The notes below the pieces were generated by a model, which did no database searches, was not told where the DNA came from, and saw nothing but the letters and a program-made list of their open reading frames with translations. 64,000 nucleotides of DNA from contig NZ_AYJW01000007.1 in the NCBI RefSeq assembly GCF_000497205.1, positions 26,044 to 90,043 of the forward strand, in the 5' to 3' direction. Both the position numbers and the translations under genes were made by a program. Positions within the stretch are counted from its first letter, which is position 1. Each line of letters starts with the position of its first letter. Origin of the DNA: Saccharopolyspora rectivirgula DSM 43747 (GTDB taxonomy: Bacteria; Actinomycetota; Actinomycetes; Mycobacteriales; Pseudonocardiaceae). Below are positions 33,756 to 43,500 of the stretch, piece by piece.

Positions 33756-34423
33756 TCGGTCGGGTGCGGGTGCCGCCGCATGGGGAGCGCGGCTGTCACG
33801 GGAGTGCGGATCCCGTACCACTCATAGCTCTTTCCGGTGATTTCTGGGCGAGTCATCGATCGCGGAGCGCTTCGGAGCGCGTGTCCCGGTGGGCTCGGTG
33901 CTCCTCGCAGGGCTCGCCGGTGGACGCCCTGCTCGTTTCCACCGGACCCTTCGCCGCTGGTTACCGACCGGTAGTCGTGTCCGCGGGACAGCTGCGGACC
34001 TCGTGCGCGTACCGGTTTTGCCCGGCTTATCCGAAAAAGCACCGCGCTGACTCCACACTTTCGCGTGAACATCAGCTGGGTGAACCCTGGCGGAAAACAA
34101 TTAACCGCCCTTGTGCGCGGGGTGAATTGCGTGTCCCGTTCACATTCCTCAGGTCGCTGACATTGGCAACGCCCCGCCGATTTCTCAACGCTCTGTGAAG
34201 GGAGCGACCCCCTTGTGGAGGGCGCTGAACAACACATTCGGGCAACGCTCATCTGCAATGTCTGAATTGAGTGTTTTGTTCGGTTACCACATGTGCGTCG
34301 CTGAATTCCGTTCTACGGTCCGAAAAGCCCGGGCAAACGTCCGCAAAAACGTTGGAGCCGATTGGAATCGGTTCCTCGCCGTCGCGAGCACAAAGGCGGC
34401 GGTTTGGGTGGGTGACAACCAAA
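33756..34423. other. Gene-free region upstream of the M23 peptidase
   Basis: About 670 bases, AT-richer toward the right end. No convincing reading frame. I looked for the c-di-AMP (ydaO) riboswitch that often precedes actinobacterial wall hydrolases and did not recognise its conserved core, though a structured leader is possible. Confidence 0.45.
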
Positions 34424-35044
34424 ATGGCACTGCGAGAGAAAGCCGTACTAGGCGGATTCATCGGTGTGCTGATGCTCAGTCCGCAGCTGTCGGTTGCTGC
34501 TCTCGAAGGCAACTCGACTGTGCAGACTGCTGAACAGTCGGTGAAAATGGTCATGCCGATCAAGCCGCTGGAGCTGGCGGCGGAATTCGTCGGTGTGCAG
34601 CCCCCGCCAGCGCGAGCAGCGGAAGAAGCAGCGGAACCGGTGTCACGGGCGGCGCCGCAGTGGGGTCCGGTGACCACGGGGCGGATCACCAGTGGGTTCG
34701 GTCCCCGGTGGGGCACAATGCACAAGGGCGTCGACATCGCGAACAAGGTCGGAACGCCGATCCGGGCGGCCAGTTCCGGCGAGGTGATCAGTTCCGGTCC
34801 GGCCCGCGGGTACGGGATGTGGGTTCGGATTGCGCACCCCGGAAATGTGGTCACTATTTACGGCCACATCAACAAGAGTTTTGTTTCCGTTGGCCAGCAC
34901 GTGGAAGTCGGGCAAGTAATCGCTGAAATGGGTGATCGAGGCCAGTCCACCGGTCCGCACTTGCACTTCCAGATCGAAGTCAACAGTGAAGCCGTCGACC
35001 CAGTTCAATTTTACGAGCGAGCGGGTGCTGAATTGACGTGGTGA
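34424..35044 (+). CDS. Secreted M23-family metallopeptidase (LytM-like)
   Basis: A 206-residue exported peptidoglycan endopeptidase. The signal peptide MALREKAVLGGFIGVLMLSP is followed by a linker (residues 25-75) and a LytM domain with the zinc ligands H-K-G-V-D (MHKGVDIANK), YGHINKS and HLHFQIE, a complete M23 set. It cuts peptide cross-links in the wall. The ATG at 34424 is chosen; a GTG at 34412 in frame would add four residues, and neither has a textbook ribosome site. Two hairpins follow the gene. Confidence 0.9.
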   Translation: MALREKAVLGGFIGVLMLSPQLSVAALEGNSTVQTAEQSVKMVMPIKPLELAAEFVGVQPPPARAAEEAAEPVSRAAPQWGPVTTGRITSGFGPRWGTMHKGVDIANKVGTPIRAASSGEVISSGPARGYGMWVRIAHPGNVVTIYGHINKSFVSVGQHVEVGQVIAEMGDRGQSTGPHLHFQIEVNSEAVDPVQFYERAGAELTW

Positions 35045-35075
35045 GCATTCCTCCGGCTGCCGCTTACCGCTCAGT

Positions 35076-35098
35076 AGCAGAATTGGCGGAATTCTGCT
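35076..35098 (+). terminator. AT-containing hairpin after the M23 gene
   Basis: AGCAGAATT (35076-35084) and AATTCTGCT (35090-35098) form a perfect 9-base stem with loop GGCGG, 32 bases after the stop. Confidence 0.6.
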
Positions 35099-35122
35099 GA
35101 CCCGGTTGTTCGCGCTCCGGCG

Positions 35123-35145
35123 GGGGCTGCCAGAGTGGCAGCCCC
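35123..35145 (+). terminator. Second hairpin downstream of the M23 gene
   Basis: GGGGCTGCC (35123-35131) pairs with GGCAGCCCC (35137-35145), loop AGAGT. It forms a tandem with the AT-containing hairpin and may reinforce termination or lie in the leader of the next gene. Confidence 0.5.
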
Positions 35146-35339
35146 GGAGAATGCCGGTTGACGCGGCGGCGATGCTCCACTGGCCGCAGTCCTCGCCGGG
35201 CTCCACGGCCCAGCCTGCGGTGATTACCCGGTGCAAGGGCAGGAGGGCGGTTGGAGCAGCCGACCATCACCCTACCGGCCGATTGTCGTGGTGCTCTGGG
35301 GCTACTTCGATCGCAGTGACGCCGGAGGGATCGAACGTG

Positions 35340-36161
35340 ATGGAGCGAGTGGAAGCGGCTGGAATCGTCGGAGGAGGCGTGCTCGCCGAGGACGTCAGGC
35401 CGCAGGACTGGGAACGCAAGATCGCCGAGGGCACCGAGCGGCTGTACCAGGCCCGGCTGGTCCGGAGGCTGCTGCTGGTCTGGGCCTACCCGGGGAACCT
35501 GGTGCTGTTGGTGCTCGCGTCCCTGGCGCTTGCTTTGCTGGACTCGCCGTGGCCGGGCATTTTCGGCTGGTTGGTGGTGCTGGTCTCCAGCGCTGTTGCA
35601 GCGATTCTGGCCTACCGGCAGCACTTCCGGGTGCGGGCGGTGGAGCGGGAGCTGCGCGCGCTGGAGCGGGAGTACCGGGAGCACCTGCTGGAAGAGCTCG
35701 GCGACAACGACCTGCTCGCCGCGCACAAGCGGTTCCACCTGCAGCTGCCCGGTCTGATCCGCAGCTACCGGGCGGCGGCCAGGCGGAACAGGTTAAAGGA
35801 CAACGCATTACAGCTGACGGTGATAGCCGGCTCGGCCGTCGCGGCCACCGTCAGCGCCATGTCGATGGCCGTGTCCAGCTTGCACGGGTTCGCCGTGCTG
35901 CTCAGCCTGTTCGTGGCGCTCGCCGCGGCGATCGCCGGCTACACCCGGTACCGCGATCAGTCCTCGGTGTACCAGCAGACCGCTGACGCGCTGGAGCGGG
36001 AGTACGAGTCGGTCGAACTGCGCGTGGGGCGGTACCGCCGGTTCGCCACCGAACGCGAGGCATATGCCGAATTCGCCGAGTCGGTGGAAACTCTGCGCAG
36101 TGAACACCCCGGTCGAATGGGGTCGCCGATTTCCGACCCTGCGCGCGTAGTAGTGGAATAA
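35340..36161 (+). CDS. DUF4231/SLATT-like two-helix-pair membrane protein
   Basis: A 273-residue membrane protein. Helical hairpin 1 (about 48-92: WAYPGNLVLLVLASLALALL; FGWLVVLVSSAVAAILAYRQ), a charged coiled stretch (95-150), hairpin 2 (about 158-205: LQLTVIAGSAVAATVSAMSM; AVLLSLFVALAAAIAGYTRY), then a long C-terminal helical tail (ADALEREYESVELRVGRYRR). This pattern fits SLATT/DUF4231 proteins, proposed pore-forming effectors in nucleotide-signal conflict systems. No SMODS or nuclease partner is adjacent. ATG 35340 has GGAGGG 11 bases upstream. Confidence 0.7.
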   Translation: MERVEAAGIVGGGVLAEDVRPQDWERKIAEGTERLYQARLVRRLLLVWAYPGNLVLLVLASLALALLDSPWPGIFGWLVVLVSSAVAAILAYRQHFRVRAVERELRALEREYREHLLEELGDNDLLAAHKRFHLQLPGLIRSYRAAARRNRLKDNALQLTVIAGSAVAATVSAMSMAVSSLHGFAVLLSLFVALAAAIAGYTRYRDQSSVYQQTADALEREYESVELRVGRYRRFATEREAYAEFAESVETLRSEHPGRMGSPISDPARVVVE

Positions 36162-36316
36162 TCAGCCGGATCGCACGAAAAGGCGGGCTGCGCAGTGGCT
36201 TCTGCTACTTGGTGTCATTCCGCGGTGATTACAAGATCGCTGAATAGTGTTCAGCGCTATTTCCGTAATCTCCGGCGTGCGCACAGGAATCGGCCTGTGC
36301 AGAAAGGAGAAGTGCC

Positions 36317-36916
36317 ATGAAGCGCAGCCTTACCGCCGCGGCCGCTGTGCTGGCCAGTGGTGCGGGCGTCATCGGCTGGACCGGCGCCGCGTCGGCAGCC
36401 ACCCCGCAACTGCTTCCCGGTGCCGACGCAGTCGGCCAGACCGCTTCCCAGCTGACCGACCAGGTGCACTCGGTCCAGCAAGTCGTCGGTGGCGTCGTGC
36501 CGTTGCAGCAGCCGACCAGTCGTGACCTGGCCCTGCCGCTCGGCGACGTCGCCAACGTCAACCCGGGGAACCCGGGAAGCGGACTGGCCGACGTCCTCAG
36601 CGGGAAAGCGCCCCTCCTCGACTTGCCGCAGATGGGGCGCTCCCTCCAGGACGACGGCGCGGGCAACGCTCAGGAACAGCCCTCCGTCCTCCCGGCCTGG
36701 GAGTCTACGGCGCCCGAGGGGATCCCGCAGCCCGACCAGCACGGCGTGGAAGTCACGCAGCACGGTCAGGACGGGGAGGACGGTGCCAACGGCATCGCCA
36801 CTGCTCACGGCACGAGCGACCAGGAGCAGCTCACCCCCCAGGAGCAGCAGTCGCTGGTGAACGACGTGTTCACCCAGGTGAGCGAGGTCGTCCCGGTTTC
36901 CCGTTTGCTGTCCTAG
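36317..36916 (+). CDS. Small secreted protein of unknown function
   Basis: 199 residues: signal peptide MKRSLTAAAAVLASGAGVIG...ASA, then a Gln/Asp/Pro-rich, probably flexible mature chain without Cys or a recognisable domain (QLTDQVHSVQQVVGGVVPLQ; DQEQLTPQEQQSLVNDVFTQ). A good ribosome site, AAAGGAG, stands 7 bases before ATG 36317. It is monocistronic and ends before a T-tailed terminator. Confidence 0.75.
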   Translation: MKRSLTAAAAVLASGAGVIGWTGAASAATPQLLPGADAVGQTASQLTDQVHSVQQVVGGVVPLQQPTSRDLALPLGDVANVNPGNPGSGLADVLSGKAPLLDLPQMGRSLQDDGAGNAQEQPSVLPAWESTAPEGIPQPDQHGVEVTQHGQDGEDGANGIATAHGTSDQEQLTPQEQQSLVNDVFTQVSEVVPVSRLLS

Positions 36917-37057
36917 GTCCTGACCGGCAAGAGCGCTCGAGCTGATCGCTTGGCGACGTGCAGGGCCTCCTGCCGGTCGGTCAGGTGTGCCGCACGGCCT
37001 CGCTCAGCTCTGGAAGATCCCCTGAGAACCACAACCGGATATGGAAAAGTTCGCTCG

Positions 37058-37092
37058 GGTGGCCCCAGCCGATCTCAATCGCTGGGGCCACC
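37058..37092. terminator. Bidirectional terminator between the secreted protein and the RPH-like gene
   Basis: GGTGGCCCCAGC (37058-37069) pairs perfectly with GCTGGGGCCACC (37081-37092). On the plus strand GTGGTTTTCC follows; on the minus strand CGAGCGAACTTTTCC follows. The stop codon of the minus-strand gene lies inside the 11-base loop, so the stem also encodes the end of that protein. Confidence 0.75.
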
Positions 37093-39714
37093 GTGGTTTT
37101 CCGGGCGGAGGAGGACGGTCCCGGTCGACCCGTTCACCGTGATCCGCTGACCGTCGCGGATTCGCGCGGTGGCGGCGGAAGACCCCACCACTGCGGGAAT
37201 TCCGCACTGGCGGGCGGCGACGGCGCCGGGCGAATCCACTCCGCCCGTTTCCAGCACCAGTCCACCCGCGAGGAGCAGCAGTGGTGTCCATCCTGGATCG
37301 ACGGACGGGGCCACCAGGACATCACCGGGGGTCCACCCGGGAACTCCCGGTTCCCGCAGCACTTTCGCCCGGCCGGTGACGGTGCCGGCCGATGCGGGGG
37401 TGCCAACGAGCTGGTTTCCGGCGTTCTCCGCGCACGGCCCCGCTGCCGGCTCGGTGCCGTCCGAGAGCAGCACGCCCGGCACCCGTTCGCGTTGCAGTTC
37501 CTGCGCGTAGCGCTCGCGGCGGTGCACGGCCAGCGCCTGGAAGTCGTCCCCAGCGATGGCTCGGGAGACCTCGGTGAAATCGAGGAAGAACACGTCGTCC
37601 GGTTCGTTGATCCGACCCAGGAGCACCAGGTTGCGCCCCACCGCGCGCAGGTTCCGCCGGGCGTTGGCCGCTGCCAGCGCGACGCAGAGCTCCGGCAACT
37701 CCTGCAGTCCGGCCACGGCGCGGAACCGGGTCAGCAGGAACCGCCCGACGGCGGCGCGGAGTCGGCTGCGCCGTCGCAACCGGCGGAGGAGTTCGCGGGC
37801 TTCGTCTTCCCCGCGCTGGCTGGTCCGGGTGAGCTGCTCGTCGGCCCGGAAACCGGTGCTGGAGCTGTGGAGGTAGTCGCTGATCAGCCCCAGCAGGTAG
37901 GTGGGGTCTTCCGACCACCGGGGTTGGCCGGTGTCCGTTTCGGCGATGCCGCGGTGCCCGTGCCGGGCGAGGAAGAGGTCCAGCTCGTCCTGCAGCGTTG
38001 CCGGGAGCTTGCCGCTCAGGTAGCGCGCGGCGAGGACGCCCGGGGGGTGCTCGCCGAACAGCTTCTCGGTGGTGGGGTCGGACTGCAGCCGCAGCGCCAG
38101 TTCCCACAGGTGCCGGATCATCTCGGTGGTCGCGCTGTGCGGGACGCCGTTGAGCGCCAGTTCGGCGTCCACGCCGTCGGCGGCGGGACCGAGCACGCGC
38201 GGCAGCAGCTGGTGCAGCAGCAGTCCCGGCAGCGCTTGGGCGGTGAGGCGGACCGCTCGGGGAGCGGTGATCCGCAGGAAGGCCTGCTGCGCAGCGGCCA
38301 ATTGCTCGCGAGGGGTCCGCCCGTGGTTGTCCGCCAGCTGGGTCCGGAGCAGCTGCACGGTCCGCAGCGCGTCTCGTCGAACGCGGTCGGGGTTCCACAG
38401 CGCGGTGGCCAGGACCAGTGGCAACCGGGTGGCGCGCAGGGCTCGGACGGTTCCGCGCAGCAGTCGGAGCGCGGTTCTCCGGCCGGTTCCCGGGTCGGTG
38501 GCCAAGTCCGCGAGGAGCTGCGCGGAGCGGGAGTCCAGCGGGCTGAGCGCCCGGGTCAGCACGAGCCGGCCGAGTCGGTCGTGGACGGCTCCGGTGACGT
38601 CGAGGTGCAGCCAGCCGTCGGCGTCGAACAGGACGTTCTGCTCCCCGGTGGGCGGCACCGCCCCGGTGCTCCTCAGGATCCCGGTCAGCAGGCGTTCCAG
38701 GCAGGCCGCTCCCATCGGGGTGATCGGGCGGTGCAGGCCCTGGACGAGGTTCCCGGACAGGTGCACCCGCAGGCCCGGGCGCTGTTCGGTGGGCAGCGGG
38801 AACAGGGTGGTGATCGGCTGGAGCTGGGTGATCCAGATCTTCCCGTTCCGGTCGATCGCCCATTCGACTTCCTGGGGTGTTGAGCTGCGGTGGGCGATCT
38901 GGGTGCCGATCCGGGCGAGTTCGAGCACTTGCCGGTCGTTCACCGCCGGCCGGGTTTCCGGCTGCACGACCGTTTCCGTTCCGCCGCCGGGCTTCGGCTG
39001 CACCATGACGGGTTGGTGGCCGGTTCGGCGGTGGCGTATTCGCTCGTCGCGCACCACGAAGCGGTCGGGGGTGACGGCCCCGGCCGACATCGGTTCCCCG
39101 AGCCCAGCGATGGCCTCGACGACCACTTCCCCGCGGTTGCCGGTGTCCGGGTTGGCGGTGAACAGCGTTCCGGAAGCGGCGGCGTCGACCATCTGCTGGA
39201 CCACCACGGCGATCTTGACCTGCCGGTTGGACGTGCCGGCGGCGATCCGGTGCGCCAGGGCCCGGTCGCTCCACAGCGAGGCCCAGCACCGGCGGATCGC
39301 GTCCAGCAGCGCCGGCACGCCGATCACGTTCAAGTAGGTGTCCAGTTGGCCGGCGAAGTGCGTGCGCGGCAGGTCGGCGGTGGCTGACGAGCGGACGGCC
39401 ACGGGGACGTCGACGCCCATCCCGGTGTACGCGGTGGCGATGGTGTTGGCGAGGTCGGGAGGGAACTCGATGTTCTCCAGGCGGACGCGGATCTGCTCGG
39501 CCGCGTTCGGATCGCGGGGGAGCTGTTCGACGAGGTCGCGCACCCGGTGCCGGCACACCTGGTCGTAGGCGCGGGTGGTGATGCAGAAGCCGGGAGGGAC
39601 TGCTAGCCCGTGCGCGTGGAGCCAGCCGAAGCCGGCTGCTTTGACCCCGGTGTGCACCAGCGTTGGCTCGTCGGTCTGGAAGAGGTCGACGAGCAGCTGG
39701 ACGGGCGCGGCCAT
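37075..39714 (-). CDS. Rifampin-phosphotransferase/PEP-synthase-like protein lacking the catalytic His
   Basis: An 879-residue protein with the three-part layout of rifampin phosphotransferase: an N-terminal ATP-binding domain (1-310, with VAVRSSATADLPRTHFAGQ and EWAIDRNGKIWITQLQPI), a large middle ligand domain (330-770) and a C-terminal swivelling phospho-His domain (780-879, with GTPASAGTVTGRAKVL). The motif that should read GG-x-x-S-H-G/A reads TGGVDSPGAVAARQCGIPAVV: Pro829 (codon CCC, 37228-37230) replaces the phosphorylated His. One base separates CCC from CAC. Without it, PEP-synthase or Rph chemistry is not expected. I found no rifamycin-associated promoter element upstream. Confidence 0.82.
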   Translation of the reverse strand: MAAPVQLLVDLFQTDEPTLVHTGVKAAGFGWLHAHGLAVPPGFCITTRAYDQVCRHRVRDLVEQLPRDPNAAEQIRVRLENIEFPPDLANTIATAYTGMGVDVPVAVRSSATADLPRTHFAGQLDTYLNVIGVPALLDAIRRCWASLWSDRALAHRIAAGTSNRQVKIAVVVQQMVDAAASGTLFTANPDTGNRGEVVVEAIAGLGEPMSAGAVTPDRFVVRDERIRHRRTGHQPVMVQPKPGGGTETVVQPETRPAVNDRQVLELARIGTQIAHRSSTPQEVEWAIDRNGKIWITQLQPITTLFPLPTEQRPGLRVHLSGNLVQGLHRPITPMGAACLERLLTGILRSTGAVPPTGEQNVLFDADGWLHLDVTGAVHDRLGRLVLTRALSPLDSRSAQLLADLATDPGTGRRTALRLLRGTVRALRATRLPLVLATALWNPDRVRRDALRTVQLLRTQLADNHGRTPREQLAAAQQAFLRITAPRAVRLTAQALPGLLLHQLLPRVLGPAADGVDAELALNGVPHSATTEMIRHLWELALRLQSDPTTEKLFGEHPPGVLAARYLSGKLPATLQDELDLFLARHGHRGIAETDTGQPRWSEDPTYLLGLISDYLHSSSTGFRADEQLTRTSQRGEDEARELLRRLRRRSRLRAAVGRFLLTRFRAVAGLQELPELCVALAAANARRNLRAVGRNLVLLGRINEPDDVFFLDFTEVSRAIAGDDFQALAVHRRERYAQELQRERVPGVLLSDGTEPAAGPCAENAGNQLVGTPASAGTVTGRAKVLREPGVPGWTPGDVLVAPSVDPGWTPLLLLAGGLVLETGGVDSPGAVAARQCGIPAVVGSSAATARIRDGQRITVNGSTGTVLLRPENHGGPSD

Positions 39715-39826
39715 GGGCTGCCTCCAGCGCCGTTCCGGACCAGGTGTGCCTGGGAGTAGCTTGGCACAGCGGGGAATTCAGCGCCTGTGGAATTCTTGCT
39801 GTGGCGGTGGTCACAGCCACAAGAAG

Positions 39827-39865
39827 AAGCACCCCCGAACCCGAACACGGGATCTGGGGGTGCTT
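39827..39865 (-). terminator. Terminator after ppa
   Basis: AAGCACCCCC (39827-39836) pairs with GGGGGTGCTT (39856-39865); an inner CCCG/CGGG stem is also possible. Read on the minus strand the right arm is followed by CTTCTTGTGG, a T-rich tail. It starts 13 bases after the ppa stop. Confidence 0.75.
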
Positions 39866-39878
39866 CCGCAGCGTCCAG

Positions 39879-40367
39879 TCAGTGGCCCTGCTGCTTGTAG
39901 CGCTCGTAGGAGCGCTTGATCTCCTCCTCCGCGTCGACGCGGCCGGCCCAGGTGGCGCCCTCCACGCTCTTGCCCGGCTCCAGGTCCTTGTAGACCTCGA
40001 AGAAGTGCTGGATCTCCAGCCGGTGGAACTCGGGCAGGTGGTGGATGTCCCGCAGGTGCTCCTGGCGCGGGTCGTCCGAGGGCACGCAGATGACCTTGTC
40101 GTCGCCGCCCTTCTCGTCGCGCATCCGGAACATCCCGATGGCGCGGGCGGTGATCAGGCACCCCGGGAAGGTCGGCTCCTGGACCAGCACCAGAGCGTCC
40201 AACGGGTCACCGTCTTCACCCAGGGTGTTCTCGATGAACCCGTAGTCAGCGGGGTACTGGGTGGCGGTGAACAGCGTCCGGTCGAGACGGATCCGGCCCG
40301 TCTCGTGGTCCACCTCGTACTTGTTGCGGTTCCCCTTGGGGATCTCGATGGTGACGTCGAAGTCCAC
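39879..40367 (-). CDS. ppa: Soluble inorganic pyrophosphatase
   Basis: Family I enzyme that hydrolyses pyrophosphate to two phosphates, pulling biosynthetic reactions forward; 162 residues. Signature [12 protein letters not shown] with the metal-binding Asp residues, plus [21 protein letters not shown] and [11 protein letters not shown]. The start is GTG 40367 ([12 protein letters not shown]) with GAGGAAC 4 bases upstream; a frame continuing far upstream on this strand is antisense to dacB and not real. It is divergent from dacB, as in mycobacteria. Confidence 0.97.
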   Translation of the reverse strand: MDFDVTIEIPKGNRNKYEVDHETGRIRLDRTLFTATQYPADYGFIENTLGEDGDPLDALVLVQEPTFPGCLITARAIGMFRMRDEKGGDDKVICVPSDDPRQEHLRDIHHLPEFHRLEIQHFFEVYKDLEPGKSVEGATWAGRVDAEEEIKRSYERYKQQGH

Positions 40368-40513
40368 GCGGTTCCTCACTCGTCTTACGTCGGATGCAGG
40401 CGCGCGTTCTCGCGCTCGGCCACGTCTAGTGTGGACCACGGCAGCTTTCCAGACCCCACTGCCGTGTGGGAGCTCGCAATCTGGCAATCTGGCGTTCCGT
40501 CGAGGAGGAGCAC

Positions 40514-43500
40514 GTGCCCAGACCCCAGCAGCCCAGGGGTGAGGTTTCCGGAACCGGCGAACTCGCGTCGGGTGGAGACCGTCAGGACAATGCCAAACCG
40601 CAGCCAGATTGGCCGGTGGAGGACGCGGACCGGTCCCCCGCGAGCTCGGAAGCCCCCCCGCCGCAGCCGTCCGACGGCGCTGCCGAAGACGGCTCGGACG
40701 CCACCGCACCGCAGCAGAAGACGGCTTCCGCCGCAGAACCGGACACCGAACGGCAGGACGCCTCGCAGGAGGCCGAGCAGCGGGACGCCGACCAGGACCA
40801 AAGCTCTGAGCAAGGCGGTCAGGCCGCCGAGAGCGACTCCGACGAGAGCGACTCCGACGAGAGCGACTCCGAAGAGCAGCGCGACCAGGTAGAGGCCGGC
40901 GCAGATCGATCTTCCGCTCAGCGATCGGACGCCGGGGCAGCACCGTCCACCGACGCGGACGACGCCGGCGGGCCAGCGGAGCAGGCCTCCGAGGAGGACC
41001 GGTCCGAGGAGGGGGCCGAGCCGTCCGACGCCCAGCAGCAGAGCGCGGAGACCGGTGCGTCCAGCACCGCAGAACCCTCCGACACCGACACCGCTGAGCA
41101 GGAGGAGGCCGAGCCCGCCGAGGAGAGCGGGGCCAGCGACGCGGAGCCGGGCACCGCCGAAGCGACGGGCGACCGGGAAGCCGAGCCGCAGCCCGCGGCT
41201 GGCGAAGAGGCGGACTCCGGGGCCCCGGAGAACAGCACCGGTCCAGCCGAGCAGCCGGACTCGGACACCGAGCGACCGGCTGCTGAACAGCGGGAAGAGG
41301 CCGACACCGGAGCTGCCCAGCGGTCGAGTTCGGCGGCCGAGGGGAAGACCGCCGAGCCGGAGGAGGCCGAATCGGCCGAGCAGGCGGAAAAGGGCGCACC
41401 GGAGAAGGCCGGCGAGCAGGGGGAGGACGCCGAGCAGGCGGAAGCCGAACCCGCCGGGGCGGAGGAGGAGCCGGAGGAATCGGCCGACTCGGGGGAGGCG
41501 GAGAGCCCCGCCCCGGAGCAGGACGGCGAGGCCCCTCGGCAGGACGACGGCACCGACCAGTCGCAGCAGAGCGCCACCGAACAGCCGGAGTCGGAGGAGC
41601 GGTCCGAGCCCGGCGGAGAAGCGGGCGCTGGATCGAACGCGCCGGCGAAGTCCCAGGACAGCCCGGAGCAACCGACCGCGGCGGACGGAGCTGGAACTTC
41701 GGAGGAGAGCGGCGGAGGAGCGGAACCCGAGCGCGCTCCGGAGGAGGACTCCTCGGCCCGGCCGGAAGCAGGAGCTCCCGAGGAGAGCACTGACGAACCC
41801 GCGGCAGGCGCCGACGAGGAGAAGGGCGAGAGCGCTCGCTCGGACGAGACCGCCGACGACCAGGAACCGGAGCAGCAGGACGCGGCGTCGCCCGCCGCCG
41901 AGGACTCACCCGCTGAAGACCAGCGGACCACCTCGCCCGAGCAGGAAAGCGCCTCGACGGAGCAGCAGCGGGAGGAAGAGCGGACCGACGAGCAACCGGC
42001 GGTCGCAGCCGAGAGCACCTCGACCGACCAGCAGACCGATCGGTCGGCGGAGACCGCCGAGCAGTCCTCCGGCGAGCCCGCGGAGCAGGCCGACACCCGG
42101 TCTTCGGCTGCCGACGACGGCGAAACCACCCAGGTCATCCCGCGGGTGGTCGTCACCGAACCGCAGGCCGGGGAGCAGCCCACCGCGGGCCGGGAAGCCC
42201 CTCCGGCCACCGATGCGGAGCAGACCCAGCAGCTGGCTCCGGTCACCGCACCGGAGGAGACCGATTCGGAAAGAACCGCCCGGATCGACCTGAGGGAACT
42301 GCAGGACACCGCGCCCTCCGGTTTCCGGGCTCCTGCGGTGCCGCCGAACGGTGGGGGACGACCCCGTGGGAACCCGCAGCAGATGACAACGGGTGCGCCG
42401 CGGCCGGCTTCCCCGGAGGACTTCGCCGAGGTGCTGCGCGGCCAACCAGCACCGCCACCGGCCAAGCCCGCCCAGCCCGCGCCGCCGGCAGCGCCGCCGA
42501 GCAAGCCCCGGCAGCCTTCGGTGTTCGCCGGGCAGCAAACCCCGGAACCGCAGATCCCGGCCCGGCTCCGCCGCCGTCGCGGCCTGGTCCTCGCGGCAGT
42601 GGCGCTCGTCGCCGTGCTCGTCGTCGGGGTGGCGGTGGTCCCGGGGCTGGTTCGGCAGGCCTTGATCGCCGACCCGCCCGCCCCGGTGCAGCTGGAGCCG
42701 TCGATCAAGCCGCTGTCCGCGGACGCGCCCGCGCCCGGCCCGAACGCGCTGTCGGCCGCCTTGACCGACGAGCTGGCGAACCCGGCGCTGGGGCAGCTGG
42801 GCGGGATCGTGCTGGACCCGGTCACCGACGAGGTGCTGTGGCAGCAGAACGCCGACCAGGCGCTGGTTCCGGGTTCCACCGGGAAGCTGCTGACGGCCGG
42901 CGCCGTGCTGCTGTCCCTGGACCACCAGAAGCGGTTCACCACCAAGGTGGTGCGCGGCAGCACCCCGGGCAGCATCGTCATCGTCGGCGGAGGTGACCCG
43001 ACGCTGACCACCCTCCCGGAGGGGCAGGAGTCGGTCTACCCCGGGGCGGCCCGGCTGGACGACCTGGTCCAGCAGCTCAAGCAGTCCGTCGGGGACAGCG
43101 TGGTGTCCGTGCAGGTGGACACCTCCCGGTACGCGGGCCCCAAGTTGGCCCCCGGGTGGTTGCCGCAGGACGTCCCGGCCGGCTACATCGCCCCGATCGA
43201 ACCGGTGATGCTCGACGGGGCGCGGCAGGACCCGCAGCTGGACACCAGCCCCCGCAGCCAGACCCCAGCGCTGGACGTCGCCAAGCGGGTCGCCGCCGCG
43301 TTCGGGACGACCCAGGTCTCCGAGGGCGAGGCACCGCAGAACGCCGAGGTGCTCGCCGAGGTCCAGTCCCCGACGGTGCGGGAGCTGACCGAGGTCATGC
43401 TGCAGCGCTCGGACAACGTGCTCGCCGAGACCTTGGCGCGGGAAGTGGCCATCGCCAACGGGAACGCACCGACCTTCGAAGGGGCGACCAAGGCGATCCG

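Noticed and set aside
33756..34423. c-di-AMP (ydaO) riboswitch upstream of the M23 peptidase
   Set aside because: Often found before such genes, but I could not identify the conserved core; not claimed.
39715..39826. Rifamycin-associated element upstream of the RPH-like gene
   Set aside because: No inverted repeat resembling that element is visible in the short upstream region.
40368..41909. Upstream extension of the ppa frame on the minus strand (to a 676-codon frame)
   Set aside because: It is antisense to dacB and Arg/Pro/Ser-rich; the GTG at 40367 with a ribosome site gives a normal-length pyrophosphatase.
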